A stretch of DNA of 64,000 nt from Phycisphaeraceae bacterium (GTDB lineage: Bacteria; Planctomycetota; Phycisphaerae; Phycisphaerales; Phycisphaeraceae), in assembly GCA_020851465.1 (NCBI GenBank), contig JADZCR010000003.1:124001-188000 (forward strand), in the 5' to 3' direction. The notes beneath the pieces were generated by a model that was not told the origin of the DNA, made no database searches, and saw only the letters and a list, made by a program, of their open reading frames with translations. Shown piece by piece: positions 33,752-41,480 of the stretch. The translations under genes were made by a program, and so were the position numbers. Within the stretch, counting starts at the first letter, position 1. Every line of letters starts with the position of its first letter.

Positions 33752-35407
33752 TCACCGTGTTGCGGGACGAGCACCCGGCGCACGTACCTGCGGACTGCGG
33801 TAAACCCGGATTTCGTACCCGCCGTCGTTGAACGACTTGACCAGCGTAAGCGTGTTGAAAAGTTTTTCGTAACCGGCGATTTCTTCGGAGTATCGTTGCC
33901 GGTCGGTGAAAAACCGGCCGAACGCCGGCTCACCAAAAACAAAATATTCCACCCCCTGCTCAAAGTACCACTGCGGATCGTGGACGCAGAGAAAACGCTC
34001 CGCCCGGACGTCAAAGAGAGCCGGATCGATGAAAGCTGAATAGCTCTCGACCGCCACCCGGCAATTACGAGGGATGTTGTCCTCCAGCCAGTCTCGTGCT
34101 GTCTCCCGGCTGTCAGTCGTGGTAAGCCGGACGTTCGCCTGCACGACACGAACCAGAGGCAATGCCAGCAGCGCGGCGGCGACAAGACCCATGATCGGGG
34201 AAAAGGCGATGGAAACCCGTTCATTCCGCTGGCGCGTCATCCATCGGAAAAAATCCGCCAATCCCATAGCTGCGAAAATGCAAAGGAACGGCATCACCGG
34301 CAGCAACGTCTGCTCATTTCGCACCGGCACGCTGGCGATGATGACGAAATAGATGATCGGGAACAACATCAGAAACATCGTGGCCGGCTCGCGCCTGTTT
34401 CGACGCAGGCACCGAGCCATCTGCACCAGTGCCAGCACGGCGATAGGCCCCTCGAAGAACAGGAGATAATGCGCGTACCACAGCGGCGCACCGCCTTCCA
34501 TCCCCGGGTGGCCGTTGGCGTAGTGGATCGTCTCGATGAGAATGTTGCCGATGAAGGTTTGCCAGTCGATCAGCGAGTAAGGCGTCGTCGCAAGGAACGC
34601 CAGCGGTGCAAGCACGAAAGTCAGCGCGAGCTTCCAGTCCTTGTTGTGCTCACACTTGTCGGAGACGAAGTAGGCGATGATCGGCAGCGCGATTGCAAAG
34701 AAGCCGTTGTATTTCGATCCGGTCGCCAGGCCGCAGGCGATCCCCGCCAGCGCGTAGTCACGCCATCGACCGTGCGCAAGGATCCGCTGGCAGGCCCAGA
34801 CGACGACCAGCAGGAAAAATAGCATCACGACATCGGGATGGATGTAGCGACTTGAGGCAACGTGTGATGGGGAGACAGCAAGCATCGCCGCTGCCAGCAG
34901 ACCGATGGTGCGATCGCGCGTCAATTGCGTGACGATGAGAAAGAGCATGCCCACGCTTGCGACGCCGAACGCCACGGTGATGAGCCGTGAGATCACAATG
35001 AAGCCCGGCGTGTCGATCCGCCCTACGCCGCCGGTCAGCCAGACCGTCTGATGGATGTCTTTGATGTCGTTGAACCAGCCTGCCGTCCGCCCGAACAGGT
35101 AATACGCCTCTCCGGCTGCGGCGGTGAGATAGATTTGCAGGGTCGGCTTCTTGAAATAATGCGGGTTGAGATCCCCGGAATGGAGCATTTTGATGGCCGT
35201 GCGAATCTTGCTCGGCTCGTCCGGATGGTAGAGATAGGGCAGCCCGAACCCGACTCCCCAGACCCGCAGCGACAACGCGATGGTGAGTACGATCCCCAGT
35301 GCCACCCCGGTGCGAACCCGTGCGGTATTCCACGCCTCGTCATCCAAGCGGACAACGGGAGTTCCGGCAGTCAGGACGCGGCTGACCATCTGGTTCAGAC
35401 TCGACAC
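33752..35407 (-). CDS. GT39-type membrane glycosyltransferase
   Basis: This is a 551-residue multi-spanning protein of the dolichyl-/undecaprenyl-phosphate mannosyltransferase-like (GT-C, GT39) superfamily, which transfers sugars from polyprenyl carriers outside the cytoplasmic membrane. The first helix (about residues 33-53) is followed by the loop GLPYLYHPDEPSKIR, with the acidic HPDE catalytic motif typical of the family. About ten further membrane segments follow. The last 140 residues are hydrophilic (with RDWLEDNIPRNCRVAVESYS), presumably periplasmic. The start is GTG at 35407, with GGGAG 5 bases before. A perfect hairpin lies just upstream at 35425-35442. The gene converges on the ubiD-like gene, with only 14 bases between the stops. 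The substrate is unknown. Confidence 0.78.
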   Translation of the reverse strand: MSSLNQMVSRVLTAGTPVVRLDDEAWNTARVRTGVALGIVLTIALSLRVWGVGFGLPYLYHPDEPSKIRTAIKMLHSGDLNPHYFKKPTLQIYLTAAAGEAYYLFGRTAGWFNDIKDIHQTVWLTGGVGRIDTPGFIVISRLITVAFGVASVGMLFLIVTQLTRDRTIGLLAAAMLAVSPSHVASSRYIHPDVVMLFFLLVVVWACQRILAHGRWRDYALAGIACGLATGSKYNGFFAIALPIIAYFVSDKCEHNKDWKLALTFVLAPLAFLATTPYSLIDWQTFIGNILIETIHYANGHPGMEGGAPLWYAHYLLFFEGPIAVLALVQMARCLRRNRREPATMFLMLFPIIYFVIIASVPVRNEQTLLPVMPFLCIFAAMGLADFFRWMTRQRNERVSIAFSPIMGLVAAALLALPLVRVVQANVRLTTTDSRETARDWLEDNIPRNCRVAVESYSAFIDPALFDVRAERFLCVHDPQWYFEQGVEYFVFGEPAFGRFFTDRQRYSEEIAGYEKLFNTLTLVKSFNDGGYEIRVYRSPQVRAPGARPATR

Positions 35408-35424
35408 GCAGACTCCCTAAGGGG

Positions 35425-35442
35425 TGTCGGCCCCCGCCGACA
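35425..35442. repeat. Perfect inverted repeat in the 5' leader of the GT39-type gene
   Basis: TGTCGGC (35425-35431) and GCCGACA (35436-35442) pair perfectly across a loop of four C (G on the minus strand). It lies 18 bases upstream of the GTG start, close to its GGGAG ribosome site. It could be a protein-binding site or an RNA hairpin that affects translation. Confidence 0.5.
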
Positions 35443-35604
35443 TGAATATCTCAGTTTACCGCTGCGTCTGTATCAAGGGAAATGAACACCCGCATCGCCT
35501 ATCAACGACGAATCCATGCCGACGTACTGAAACTGACTCGGATTGATTCCGCAGTTCGCCAAGCGCGATTTGGATAGGAAACCGTTTTCGTCTGATGCAA
35601 TCGA

Positions 35605-36411
35605 TCAGAATCGACCACGGAACGAGAAGTAAAATCCTGATCGCGGGCCGCAATAGGCCGGTCGGTAATACCTCGGCCCGCAGTAGCCGCCATAGTACGG
35701 GCGATAATAGACCACCGGCGGCGGGCAGTAGGCGGGATAGTACACCGGCGCGTAGCCATAACCATAGCCCGGATATCCGTAGTAACCGCTGCGGTAGTAC
35801 CGTGAGTAGCCGCTCGAATATGAGAATCCGACGCTCGTCCGCGAGCGGTGGCCGTAATCGCTGTACCCCACGCCGATGCGATACGACGCCTCACTGGCGC
35901 GATTGTTGGAGTAGGTCCGCACGGATTCGTTGCGCGGGCTGACTGCATCGGTGCCTTCATACCGTTCGTTCAACGGGAGAGGCGCGGGTGATGCTGCATC
36001 GATCGGCCGCGAATCCACGACCTGAAGCTGCTCATAATTCGCCAGGGTTGCATTAGTCGTCGATGACCGTGCCGAAGTATTGGCAGACGGGTTGTAATAA
36101 ACACGTCGCGTGGTGACGACAGGCGGATTAGGTTTGTTGCCGCGCAGCGAGTCCGAGGATGCGAGAACGGGGTATTTGGAAACCTCCGGGCTGAGCTGAC
36201 GGCGTGTAGCCTCCGTGCCTGACGAGCTGCGATAGACCAGCGGCGCAGCCTCGATGTAGCGGATGTCAGATCGCTCCACGTTTGAGACGCGCTCAAGTCG
36301 CCCTGCCGTTCCGCCAAATCGAGCCTCATCGGCACAGGTAACTAAGCCGGGTGACGCAATAGTTGCGGCAAACGCCACGACCGCGATACTGAGCTTCGTG
36401 CTGTTGAGCAT
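35605..36411 (-). CDS. Secreted Tyr/Gly-rich protein, unknown function
   Basis: This is a 268-residue exported protein. Residues 1-26 form a signal peptide (hydrophobic AVVAFAATIASPGLV). The middle is low-complexity and hydrophilic, rich in Ser, Asn, Arg and Thr. The last 90 residues are strikingly rich in tyrosine, glycine and proline (for example SGYYGYPGYGYGYAPVYYPAY and YYRPYYGGYCGPRYYRPAYCGP), ending in SGFYFSFRGRF. The three cysteines in this region follow CPPP, YCGP and YCGP contexts. Tyr/Gly-rich tails of this kind occur in structural or coat-like proteins, and a surface role is inferred. AGGAGG is located 6 bases before the ATG, one of the strongest ribosome sites in the window. A promoter is likely at 36439-36466. 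Confidence 0.8.
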   Translation of the reverse strand: MLNSTKLSIAVVAFAATIASPGLVTCADEARFGGTAGRLERVSNVERSDIRYIEAAPLVYRSSSGTEATRRQLSPEVSKYPVLASSDSLRGNKPNPPVVTTRRVYYNPSANTSARSSTTNATLANYEQLQVVDSRPIDAASPAPLPLNERYEGTDAVSPRNESVRTYSNNRASEASYRIGVGYSDYGHRSRTSVGFSYSSGYSRYYRSGYYGYPGYGYGYAPVYYPAYCPPPVVYYRPYYGGYCGPRYYRPAYCGPRSGFYFSFRGRF

Positions 36412-36438
36412 GGCTGTACCTCCTTGATGACCTATATC

Positions 36439-36466
36439 ATTATCGACGCGCGTTTGCCGAAATCAA
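36439..36466 (-). promoter_or_regulatory. Promoter of the Tyr/Gly-rich protein gene
   Basis: Minus-strand TTGATT (36466-36461) and GATAAT (36444-36439) are separated by 16 bases. The predicted transcript starts about 20 bases upstream of the ATG at 36411, leaving room for the strong ribosome site. Confidence 0.5.
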
Positions 36467-36582
36467 GAACTGAGCATCCTCTGGAAGTGTTGTAAAACTA
36501 AAGAGATATGCTTCGCACGCCGATTAGTGAAATCGCGTGAAGCCTCGACCGGGCCAAACTGCGAGATTGAGACACCGCCAAT

Positions 36583-37635
36583 ATGACCGACCGCCCTCTG
36601 CTTTATCCTCTGAAGCTCGAACCCATTTACAAAGAAAAAGTGTGGGGTGGTCGCGCCCTCGAAAAACTGGGACGAAAGCTGCCGGGTGACTCCGCCACGG
36701 CTATCGGTGAGTCATGGGAACTCGCCGATCTGGCGACCACTTCGGTATCCGGCGGCGGCGGAGCGGCGGAACGCTCAATCGTCCGCAATGGTCCGCTCGC
36801 CGGTCGCACACTCCACGATCTGATGCAGCTCTACGGCGCAGACCTCCTCGGACGACTCAAGCCTGACGCCGAGGGCGGCTTCCCCGTACTGATCAAGTTT
36901 CTCGATGCCGGCGATAACCTCTCAGTGCAAGTCCACCCAAGCACTGCGTGGTGTGAATCGCATACCGATGCGTACCTCAAGAGTGAAGCCTGGTACATCC
37001 TCGACGCAAAACCCGGAGCCGCCATCTACAAAGGGATTCGACCCGGCGTGACGCCAGCGCAGCTTCGTGCCGCCATCGCCAGCGGCACATCGGAAGCGGT
37101 CGAGCAGACGTTGATTAAGGTTCCGGTCAAAGCCGGTGATTGCCACTACCTGCCCAGCGGAACATGTCATGCTCTGGGTGCAGGCGTGCTGGTGGCGGAG
37201 GTGCAGACTCCCAGCGACACGACATTCCGCGTGTTTGACTGGGGACGAACCGGCCGCCAACTTCACATCGAACAGGCGATGGAGTGCATCCACTTCGGGC
37301 CGCCGGACGTGCGGCAGTTTGAAAAGCGATCCCACGTCGCGGGGATGTTCACGACGGTCAGTCGGCTCGTGCTCTGCGAGCACTTCCGTATCGAAAAAAT
37401 CCGCATGACCGAGTCGTATGAACAGGAAGTTCCGTATGACCAGCCGGCGGTGTGGATCGTGCTCGAAGGCAAGGGAACCATCACCCCCGGCAACGGCGCG
37501 GGAGCGGTCGAGTTCACACGCGGGGAGACGCTGCTGATCCCCGCCCACCTCGATAAAGCAAGGGCGAAATTCGACCTGGACACGACCTGGCTCGAAGTCA
37601 CTTTCCCGCAGGCACTGGCGGAACCCCTCAAGTAA
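36583..37635 (+). CDS. manA: Mannose-6-phosphate isomerase, class I
   Basis: This enzyme interconverts fructose-6-phosphate and mannose-6-phosphate, supplying GDP-mannose for glycans. The 350-residue protein is of the short (Bacillus-like) class I type. It starts LYPLKLEPIYKEKVWGG. The zinc-binding cupin residues are visible in LSVQVHPSTAWCESHTDAY and KSEAWYILDAKPGA near residues 113-140. DCHYLPSGTCHALGAGVLVAEVQTPSDTTFRVFDWGR near residues 185-225 contains the second metal/cupin stretch and the substrate-binding arginine. It lies downstream of an intergenic gap of 171 bases and converges on the PqqD-like gene. It could feed the glycosyltransferases in this window, but this is only context. 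Confidence 0.92.
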   Translation: MTDRPLLYPLKLEPIYKEKVWGGRALEKLGRKLPGDSATAIGESWELADLATTSVSGGGGAAERSIVRNGPLAGRTLHDLMQLYGADLLGRLKPDAEGGFPVLIKFLDAGDNLSVQVHPSTAWCESHTDAYLKSEAWYILDAKPGAAIYKGIRPGVTPAQLRAAIASGTSEAVEQTLIKVPVKAGDCHYLPSGTCHALGAGVLVAEVQTPSDTTFRVFDWGRTGRQLHIEQAMECIHFGPPDVRQFEKRSHVAGMFTTVSRLVLCEHFRIEKIRMTESYEQEVPYDQPAVWIVLEGKGTITPGNGAGAVEFTRGETLLIPAHLDKARAKFDLDTTWLEVTFPQALAEPLK

Positions 37636-37648
37636 ACGTCAGCGACGC

Positions 37649-38008
37649 TCACTCCACCGCCATCGCCACCAGTCCCTTTCTCATCATCGTCTGCAAAAAC
37701 ATCGTGACAGCGCGCTCGGCCTCGGCGGGGTGGAGCTTGTGTCTCCTGGCGAACGTGTCCACGATGTGACGCACGCTCTTTTGTCCGTCGCACATCGCCA
37801 GCACTTCGAGGCCGAAGGCGTCCAGATCAAACTTCCGGGTCATGCCCTGGGTTTGACGAAAGAAAAACTTCTGAAAACCCGTGGGCACAAAGGGCACGGT
37901 GAGCCGCTCACCGCCGCCTTCGAGCGGCTCACGCCCGATGATGCGTGCCGTCACCGGCCGGGCGCGCATCGCTTGTTCGCGGGTGAGTTTGGGAGGCCGT
38001 GCTGCCAT
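37649..38008 (-). CDS. PqqD-like domain protein
   Basis: This is a small cytoplasmic protein (119 residues) whose second half resembles the PqqD fold, the winged-helix domain that in RiPP and PQQ pathways binds precursor peptides. The match covers FDLDAFGLEVLAMCDGQKSVRHIVDTFARRHKLHPAEAERAVTMFLQTMMRKGLV: a leading DxxGxxVL, the DGxxSV block, and closing helices with a GLV end. The N-terminal 60 residues are basic (ARPVTARIIGREPLEGGGERLTVPFV). There are no PQQ biosynthesis genes nearby, so a role in PQQ synthesis is not supported. It is the last gene of the ABC/OPT series, 119 bases after the unknown 316-residue gene. It may act as a regulator or adaptor for that machine. It converges on manA. 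Confidence 0.8.
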   Translation of the reverse strand: MAARPPKLTREQAMRARPVTARIIGREPLEGGGERLTVPFVPTGFQKFFFRQTQGMTRKFDLDAFGLEVLAMCDGQKSVRHIVDTFARRHKLHPAEAERAVTMFLQTMMRKGLVAMAVE

Positions 38009-38127
38009 TCATCCACACTACCGACTCACGACAGTTTTGTGTAACGCCATCCCGCGCACTTCGCCTTGACTCGATAGCATCGCTCATTGATCCGTCACGA
38101 GCACGCCAACGAAAACGCTGTTGACCT

Positions 38128-39078
38128 TCAACCTTTCCACGCCCATTGCAAACCCGCTGTCACGGAATCCAACAGCGTGTCATTTGGATCGTTACCCGTC
38201 GCCCGCAGCAGGTGTAACCGATCCGTATCCTGATCGTGCAGAGTCAGGAATCGCATCCAGCGCGGCGTACGCCAGTAGAAGGGTCGAAGTGCCGGTCGGA
38301 GTTTCGCCTGCGTGACGAAGCCCACGCCGCGCGGCGTGCGGACCGCTGCTTTTTGCGGGCTGCCGCGACGAAACCAGCCCGCGCCCTGATCCGCGTAAAG
38401 GTGACGCAGGGACCGCACGTAATCTTCGTGCCACTTTTCCAGCGGAAACCGCGACAGCGCGAGTTTCGTGGGATAAATCTGTCGGATCGTGACGGACGGG
38501 GCGTTGAACTCCTGCGTGCCGCGATTGAGCGTCACCGCCATGTCGCCGAGGTTCAGCTTTGCCTCCGCGTAAAGGAAGCCGGCGGGAGCGATAAAACTCA
38601 CGTCGAAAAAAGCCCACCGCTGATCGCCGTCGGCAGGCTGATCGACCAATCCGCTGAGTGTCTCCTGACGGATTGTCAGATTCTCACGGGAATTGCCGTG
38701 CAGATAAAGCACTTCGACTACACGTTGCGTCGCTGGGAAATAAGCGATCGCGCGGTCACGTTCCTTGTCGGCATCACGCAGGAGCATCATCGGCGCGGCA
38801 GCGGGATTGTGCAGTTTTTCAGCAGCTTCCGCCCGCGAACCAAAGCGGCGACACAGCATCCGTTCGCCGTCGGCGGGCTTGCGCAGCCGCTCCCAGGAAA
38901 TCTCGATGCGAGGACGATCATCATCCGCGAGGACGATCATCCCTTTCCGCATGTCGCCTGCGATCTGATGCGGTCGATAGCTATCAGGAACATGGGTCAG
39001 CAGGCCCGCCCATCCCAGCGGGCGCAGACCCGGCGCGGGTGCCGGCCGGTGTAAAGGTGTTGGAGAGGAGGAGGTCAC
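38128..39078 (-). CDS. Conserved-looking protein of unknown function in the ABC/OPT operon
   Basis: This is a 316-residue protein that I do not recognise. It has no signal peptide or membrane helix and a mixed alpha/beta composition. Notable stretches are ISWERLRKPADGERMLCRRFGSRAEAAEK near residue 58, IAYFPATQRVVEVLYLHGN near residue 113, and WAFFDVSFIAPAGFLYAEAKLNLGDM near residue 154. It also has LALSRFPLEKWHEDYVRSLRHLYADQGAGWFRR near residue 210. The start appears to be GTG at 39078, as no nearby ATG gives a sensible N-terminus. It lies 55 bases after the second OPT-like transporter and 119 bases before the PqqD-like gene on the same strand, so it probably belongs to the same transport system. 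Function unknown. Confidence 0.72.
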   Translation of the reverse strand: MTSSSPTPLHRPAPAPGLRPLGWAGLLTHVPDSYRPHQIAGDMRKGMIVLADDDRPRIEISWERLRKPADGERMLCRRFGSRAEAAEKLHNPAAAPMMLLRDADKERDRAIAYFPATQRVVEVLYLHGNSRENLTIRQETLSGLVDQPADGDQRWAFFDVSFIAPAGFLYAEAKLNLGDMAVTLNRGTQEFNAPSVTIRQIYPTKLALSRFPLEKWHEDYVRSLRHLYADQGAGWFRRGSPQKAAVRTPRGVGFVTQAKLRPALRPFYWRTPRWMRFLTLHDQDTDRLHLLRATGNDPNDTLLDSVTAGLQWAWKG

Positions 39079-39133
39079 GCTTGCTTTATCATCGCCTCAT
39101 CAGGGCGGTGATCGGAGCCGTACCGATCAGTCC

Positions 39134-41443
39134 TCAATACCGGTTCAACGTGATGCCGCTGACCTTGATTCCCAGGGCCAGTGAGAGCATCGCCCAGAAG
39201 AAAATCGCGATCAATTCACCGAGGATCAGCCCGATGAATACTTCGCGCACGCGGTCAAAGGTCGCCTTACCTCCGTAGCGCACGGTGACTTTCTTGACGA
39301 TCCAGCCGAGGAAAAAGCTGAACCAGAGCTGAGCCATCAGCGGGTTGATCAGCATGATGTAGCCGATCGGATGGGGAAACCAGAAAAGCCAGGTTCGCAG
39401 ATACATGGATGCCGCGACCCACACCGCCCCGATGCCCCACCAGACCGTCGTGGTGGGATTGAATTGCGCGACATCGGTGGTCGCATCACGGGCCATGTCC
39501 ATCATGTAGATCGGACCGTCCGCGTAGAACCACGAGTGCATGGCGTTGGCTCCGCGGACATGCGCCAGCAGGATCGCAAAGCCCAGCGACACGACCACGC
39601 TGGCGATGATGCTCAGCACGATGCTGGTGTGATACTTGGTGCGGCTGGCTCCGACATCGGCCCGCAGCGAGGCTGCGTTGAGCAGGTTGGGAGCCATGAA
39701 TGTTTTGGTGTCCAGGAAGATCACCGAGTAGATCGGAATGATCGGCCCCAGCAGTGCCGGCTTAAGCCACGCGCCCAGTCCGGTCATCTTGTAAACATGG
39801 AAAAAGCTGGTGTGCGACTGGAACCAATACACGCCGCCCTCGGCGACAATGCGCATCAGCCCGACAGTCAGCAGCGTGATGAAAAGCATGATCAGCGACG
39901 CCCATCCAAAGCCGATGCGGTTCCACGCCAGCCACGAGGTGACGACGAGCAGTGATACCGCCATACCAATGACGGGCAGGCCGATGCGGACCTTGTCCGC
40001 CAGATTTCGTCCGGCGGAGAGTCGCACGTAGTCTCTGATGCACTTGAAAAGGCTGATCGCACTGAAGAGGAACAAAGCCCCGCCGCCTTGTGCGGTCACG
40101 GGGTTATTGAGCCAGATCCAGTTGCTGGGGAAGTCGCCGCCGTTGCGACCATAACCCATCCACACCGCAATCAGAATGATGAGGCGGCCAAAGAGACAAT
40201 AAAACCAGACGGAAAAACTGATTTCCAACGGCAGGAGAAACGCGATGCCGATCGCGGTGAACATGATGAAGAACCGCAGGCCGAAATCAATGTCGGACCC
40301 AAGCCCTTCCAATGCGGTGCCTGCGACCTTCGCATCAAACGCGAACCGGCTCATTCCCAGAGGCAGTGCCCAGTCGGCTGCACCAACCCAGCCGGCAGAC
40401 ACCGAAGCATTCCACGCCAGAACGAGAAAGCTGACCGCAAAGCCCAGCCAGAAACCCGCTCCGCGCATCATGCCCGGTATCGTGTATTTGCCCTGCTCGT
40501 CGGGCAGGAGCGACTCCGGCAGTCGGGCCAGAGGGAAGATAAGTTTTTCTCTCTGCGACCAGTAGCCCAGTACGACATAGGTCAGACAGTAGAAGAGCGC
40601 GTAGCAGCCGATCACAAAGACCAGCCAGTAGGAAAGCGGACCGATCCACGCCTTCCAAGGCACGAGGGTCGCCACACGTCCGAAGTATTTGATGAAGGAA
40701 AACCAGCCTTCCTCATCGCGCGGCGGACGGAGCGAGTGGCCGTTCTCATCTTCCGTAACGCCGATGCGAAAGACCTCGACAGCGGATTGATCCTGGATAT
40801 ACAGCTCGCTCTTCATGTTGGGGAAGAGCTTCTGGTCGTAGCCTTTCTGCGGTGTGTTGACGGCGGGATTGGCGGGCGTAGCGATCAGCGGAATGAGCTG
40901 CTCAGTCAAGCCGAAGGTCGAGATACCCGCGGTGACGAGCATCGACGCAAAAAGGACGGTCAATTCCGGACGGTTGAACGACCGCATGCCGATCAACCGC
41001 AGCAGTGAAAGCACGAAACCAGCCGAGAGCGTCACCACCGTAAGCGTCAGTACGCCGTTCCAGAATCCGTCAAAGGTGACGAATCGATCCAGCCCGCCCA
41101 TCTTGGCGGTCACATTCAGAGCCAGCAGAACACTGATGATGAGAAACGCGACGAGACCCTTGACGCGGGAAAGAGCCAGGAGCGGATTACCCAGCAGCAC
41201 GAGCAGAAAAAGGATGCCGAACGCCATCGTGGGGATGAGTGTGTCGGTCAGGGTCATCATGCGGACGTTGGAAGCGTAGATCGTGAGGATGGATTGAGCG
41301 ATGCAGAGCAGAACACTCAGGGGAACGATGAGCCAGCGCACGCCAAAGCGTGCCGCGTCGCCGGCCTGCGCAGCGGTGACGGTCGCTTCCGACTTCTGCT
41401 GAAGTCTCTCGGTATCCACGCGATGGTAGGTGGTTTGGCTCAT
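39134..41443 (-). CDS. OPT-like multi-spanning membrane protein (DUF6785-type)
   Basis: This is a 769-residue integral membrane protein, probably with 14-16 helices, distantly similar to oligopeptide/metal transporters (OPT) and to the planctomycete family I know as DUF6785. Its N-terminus is hydrophilic (residues 1-35). The first helices include RWLIVPLSVLLCIAQSILTIYA near residue 35. A 90-residue extracytoplasmic loop (about residues 180-260) carries LFPNMKSELYIQDQSAVEVFRIGVTED. Later helices are separated by short loops, such as GRNGGDFPSNWIWLNNP near residue 430 and YWFQSHTSFFHVYKMTGLGAW near residue 545. It follows a different OPT-like gene by 37 bases. GTGGA precedes the ATG. The substrate is unknown; peptides or siderophore-metal complexes are known for the OPT superfamily. 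Confidence 0.8.
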   Translation of the reverse strand: MSQTTYHRVDTERLQQKSEATVTAAQAGDAARFGVRWLIVPLSVLLCIAQSILTIYASNVRMMTLTDTLIPTMAFGILFLLVLLGNPLLALSRVKGLVAFLIISVLLALNVTAKMGGLDRFVTFDGFWNGVLTLTVVTLSAGFVLSLLRLIGMRSFNRPELTVLFASMLVTAGISTFGLTEQLIPLIATPANPAVNTPQKGYDQKLFPNMKSELYIQDQSAVEVFRIGVTEDENGHSLRPPRDEEGWFSFIKYFGRVATLVPWKAWIGPLSYWLVFVIGCYALFYCLTYVVLGYWSQREKLIFPLARLPESLLPDEQGKYTIPGMMRGAGFWLGFAVSFLVLAWNASVSAGWVGAADWALPLGMSRFAFDAKVAGTALEGLGSDIDFGLRFFIMFTAIGIAFLLPLEISFSVWFYCLFGRLIILIAVWMGYGRNGGDFPSNWIWLNNPVTAQGGGALFLFSAISLFKCIRDYVRLSAGRNLADKVRIGLPVIGMAVSLLVVTSWLAWNRIGFGWASLIMLFITLLTVGLMRIVAEGGVYWFQSHTSFFHVYKMTGLGAWLKPALLGPIIPIYSVIFLDTKTFMAPNLLNAASLRADVGASRTKYHTSIVLSIIASVVVSLGFAILLAHVRGANAMHSWFYADGPIYMMDMARDATTDVAQFNPTTTVWWGIGAVWVAASMYLRTWLFWFPHPIGYIMLINPLMAQLWFSFFLGWIVKKVTVRYGGKATFDRVREVFIGLILGELIAIFFWAMLSLALGIKVSGITLNRY

Positions 41444-41480
41444 TCCACAGAGTCCCGCTGGTCTGCGGGGTTTCCGTCCT

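Noticed and set aside
35605..35900. Repeat array suggested by periodic sequence
   Set aside because: The periodicity comes from Tyr/Gly codons in a coding tail; there are no conserved repeat-spacer units, so it is not a CRISPR array.
37649..38008. PQQ biosynthesis cluster
   Set aside because: Only a PqqD-like domain is present, with no PqqA, B, C or E genes near it.
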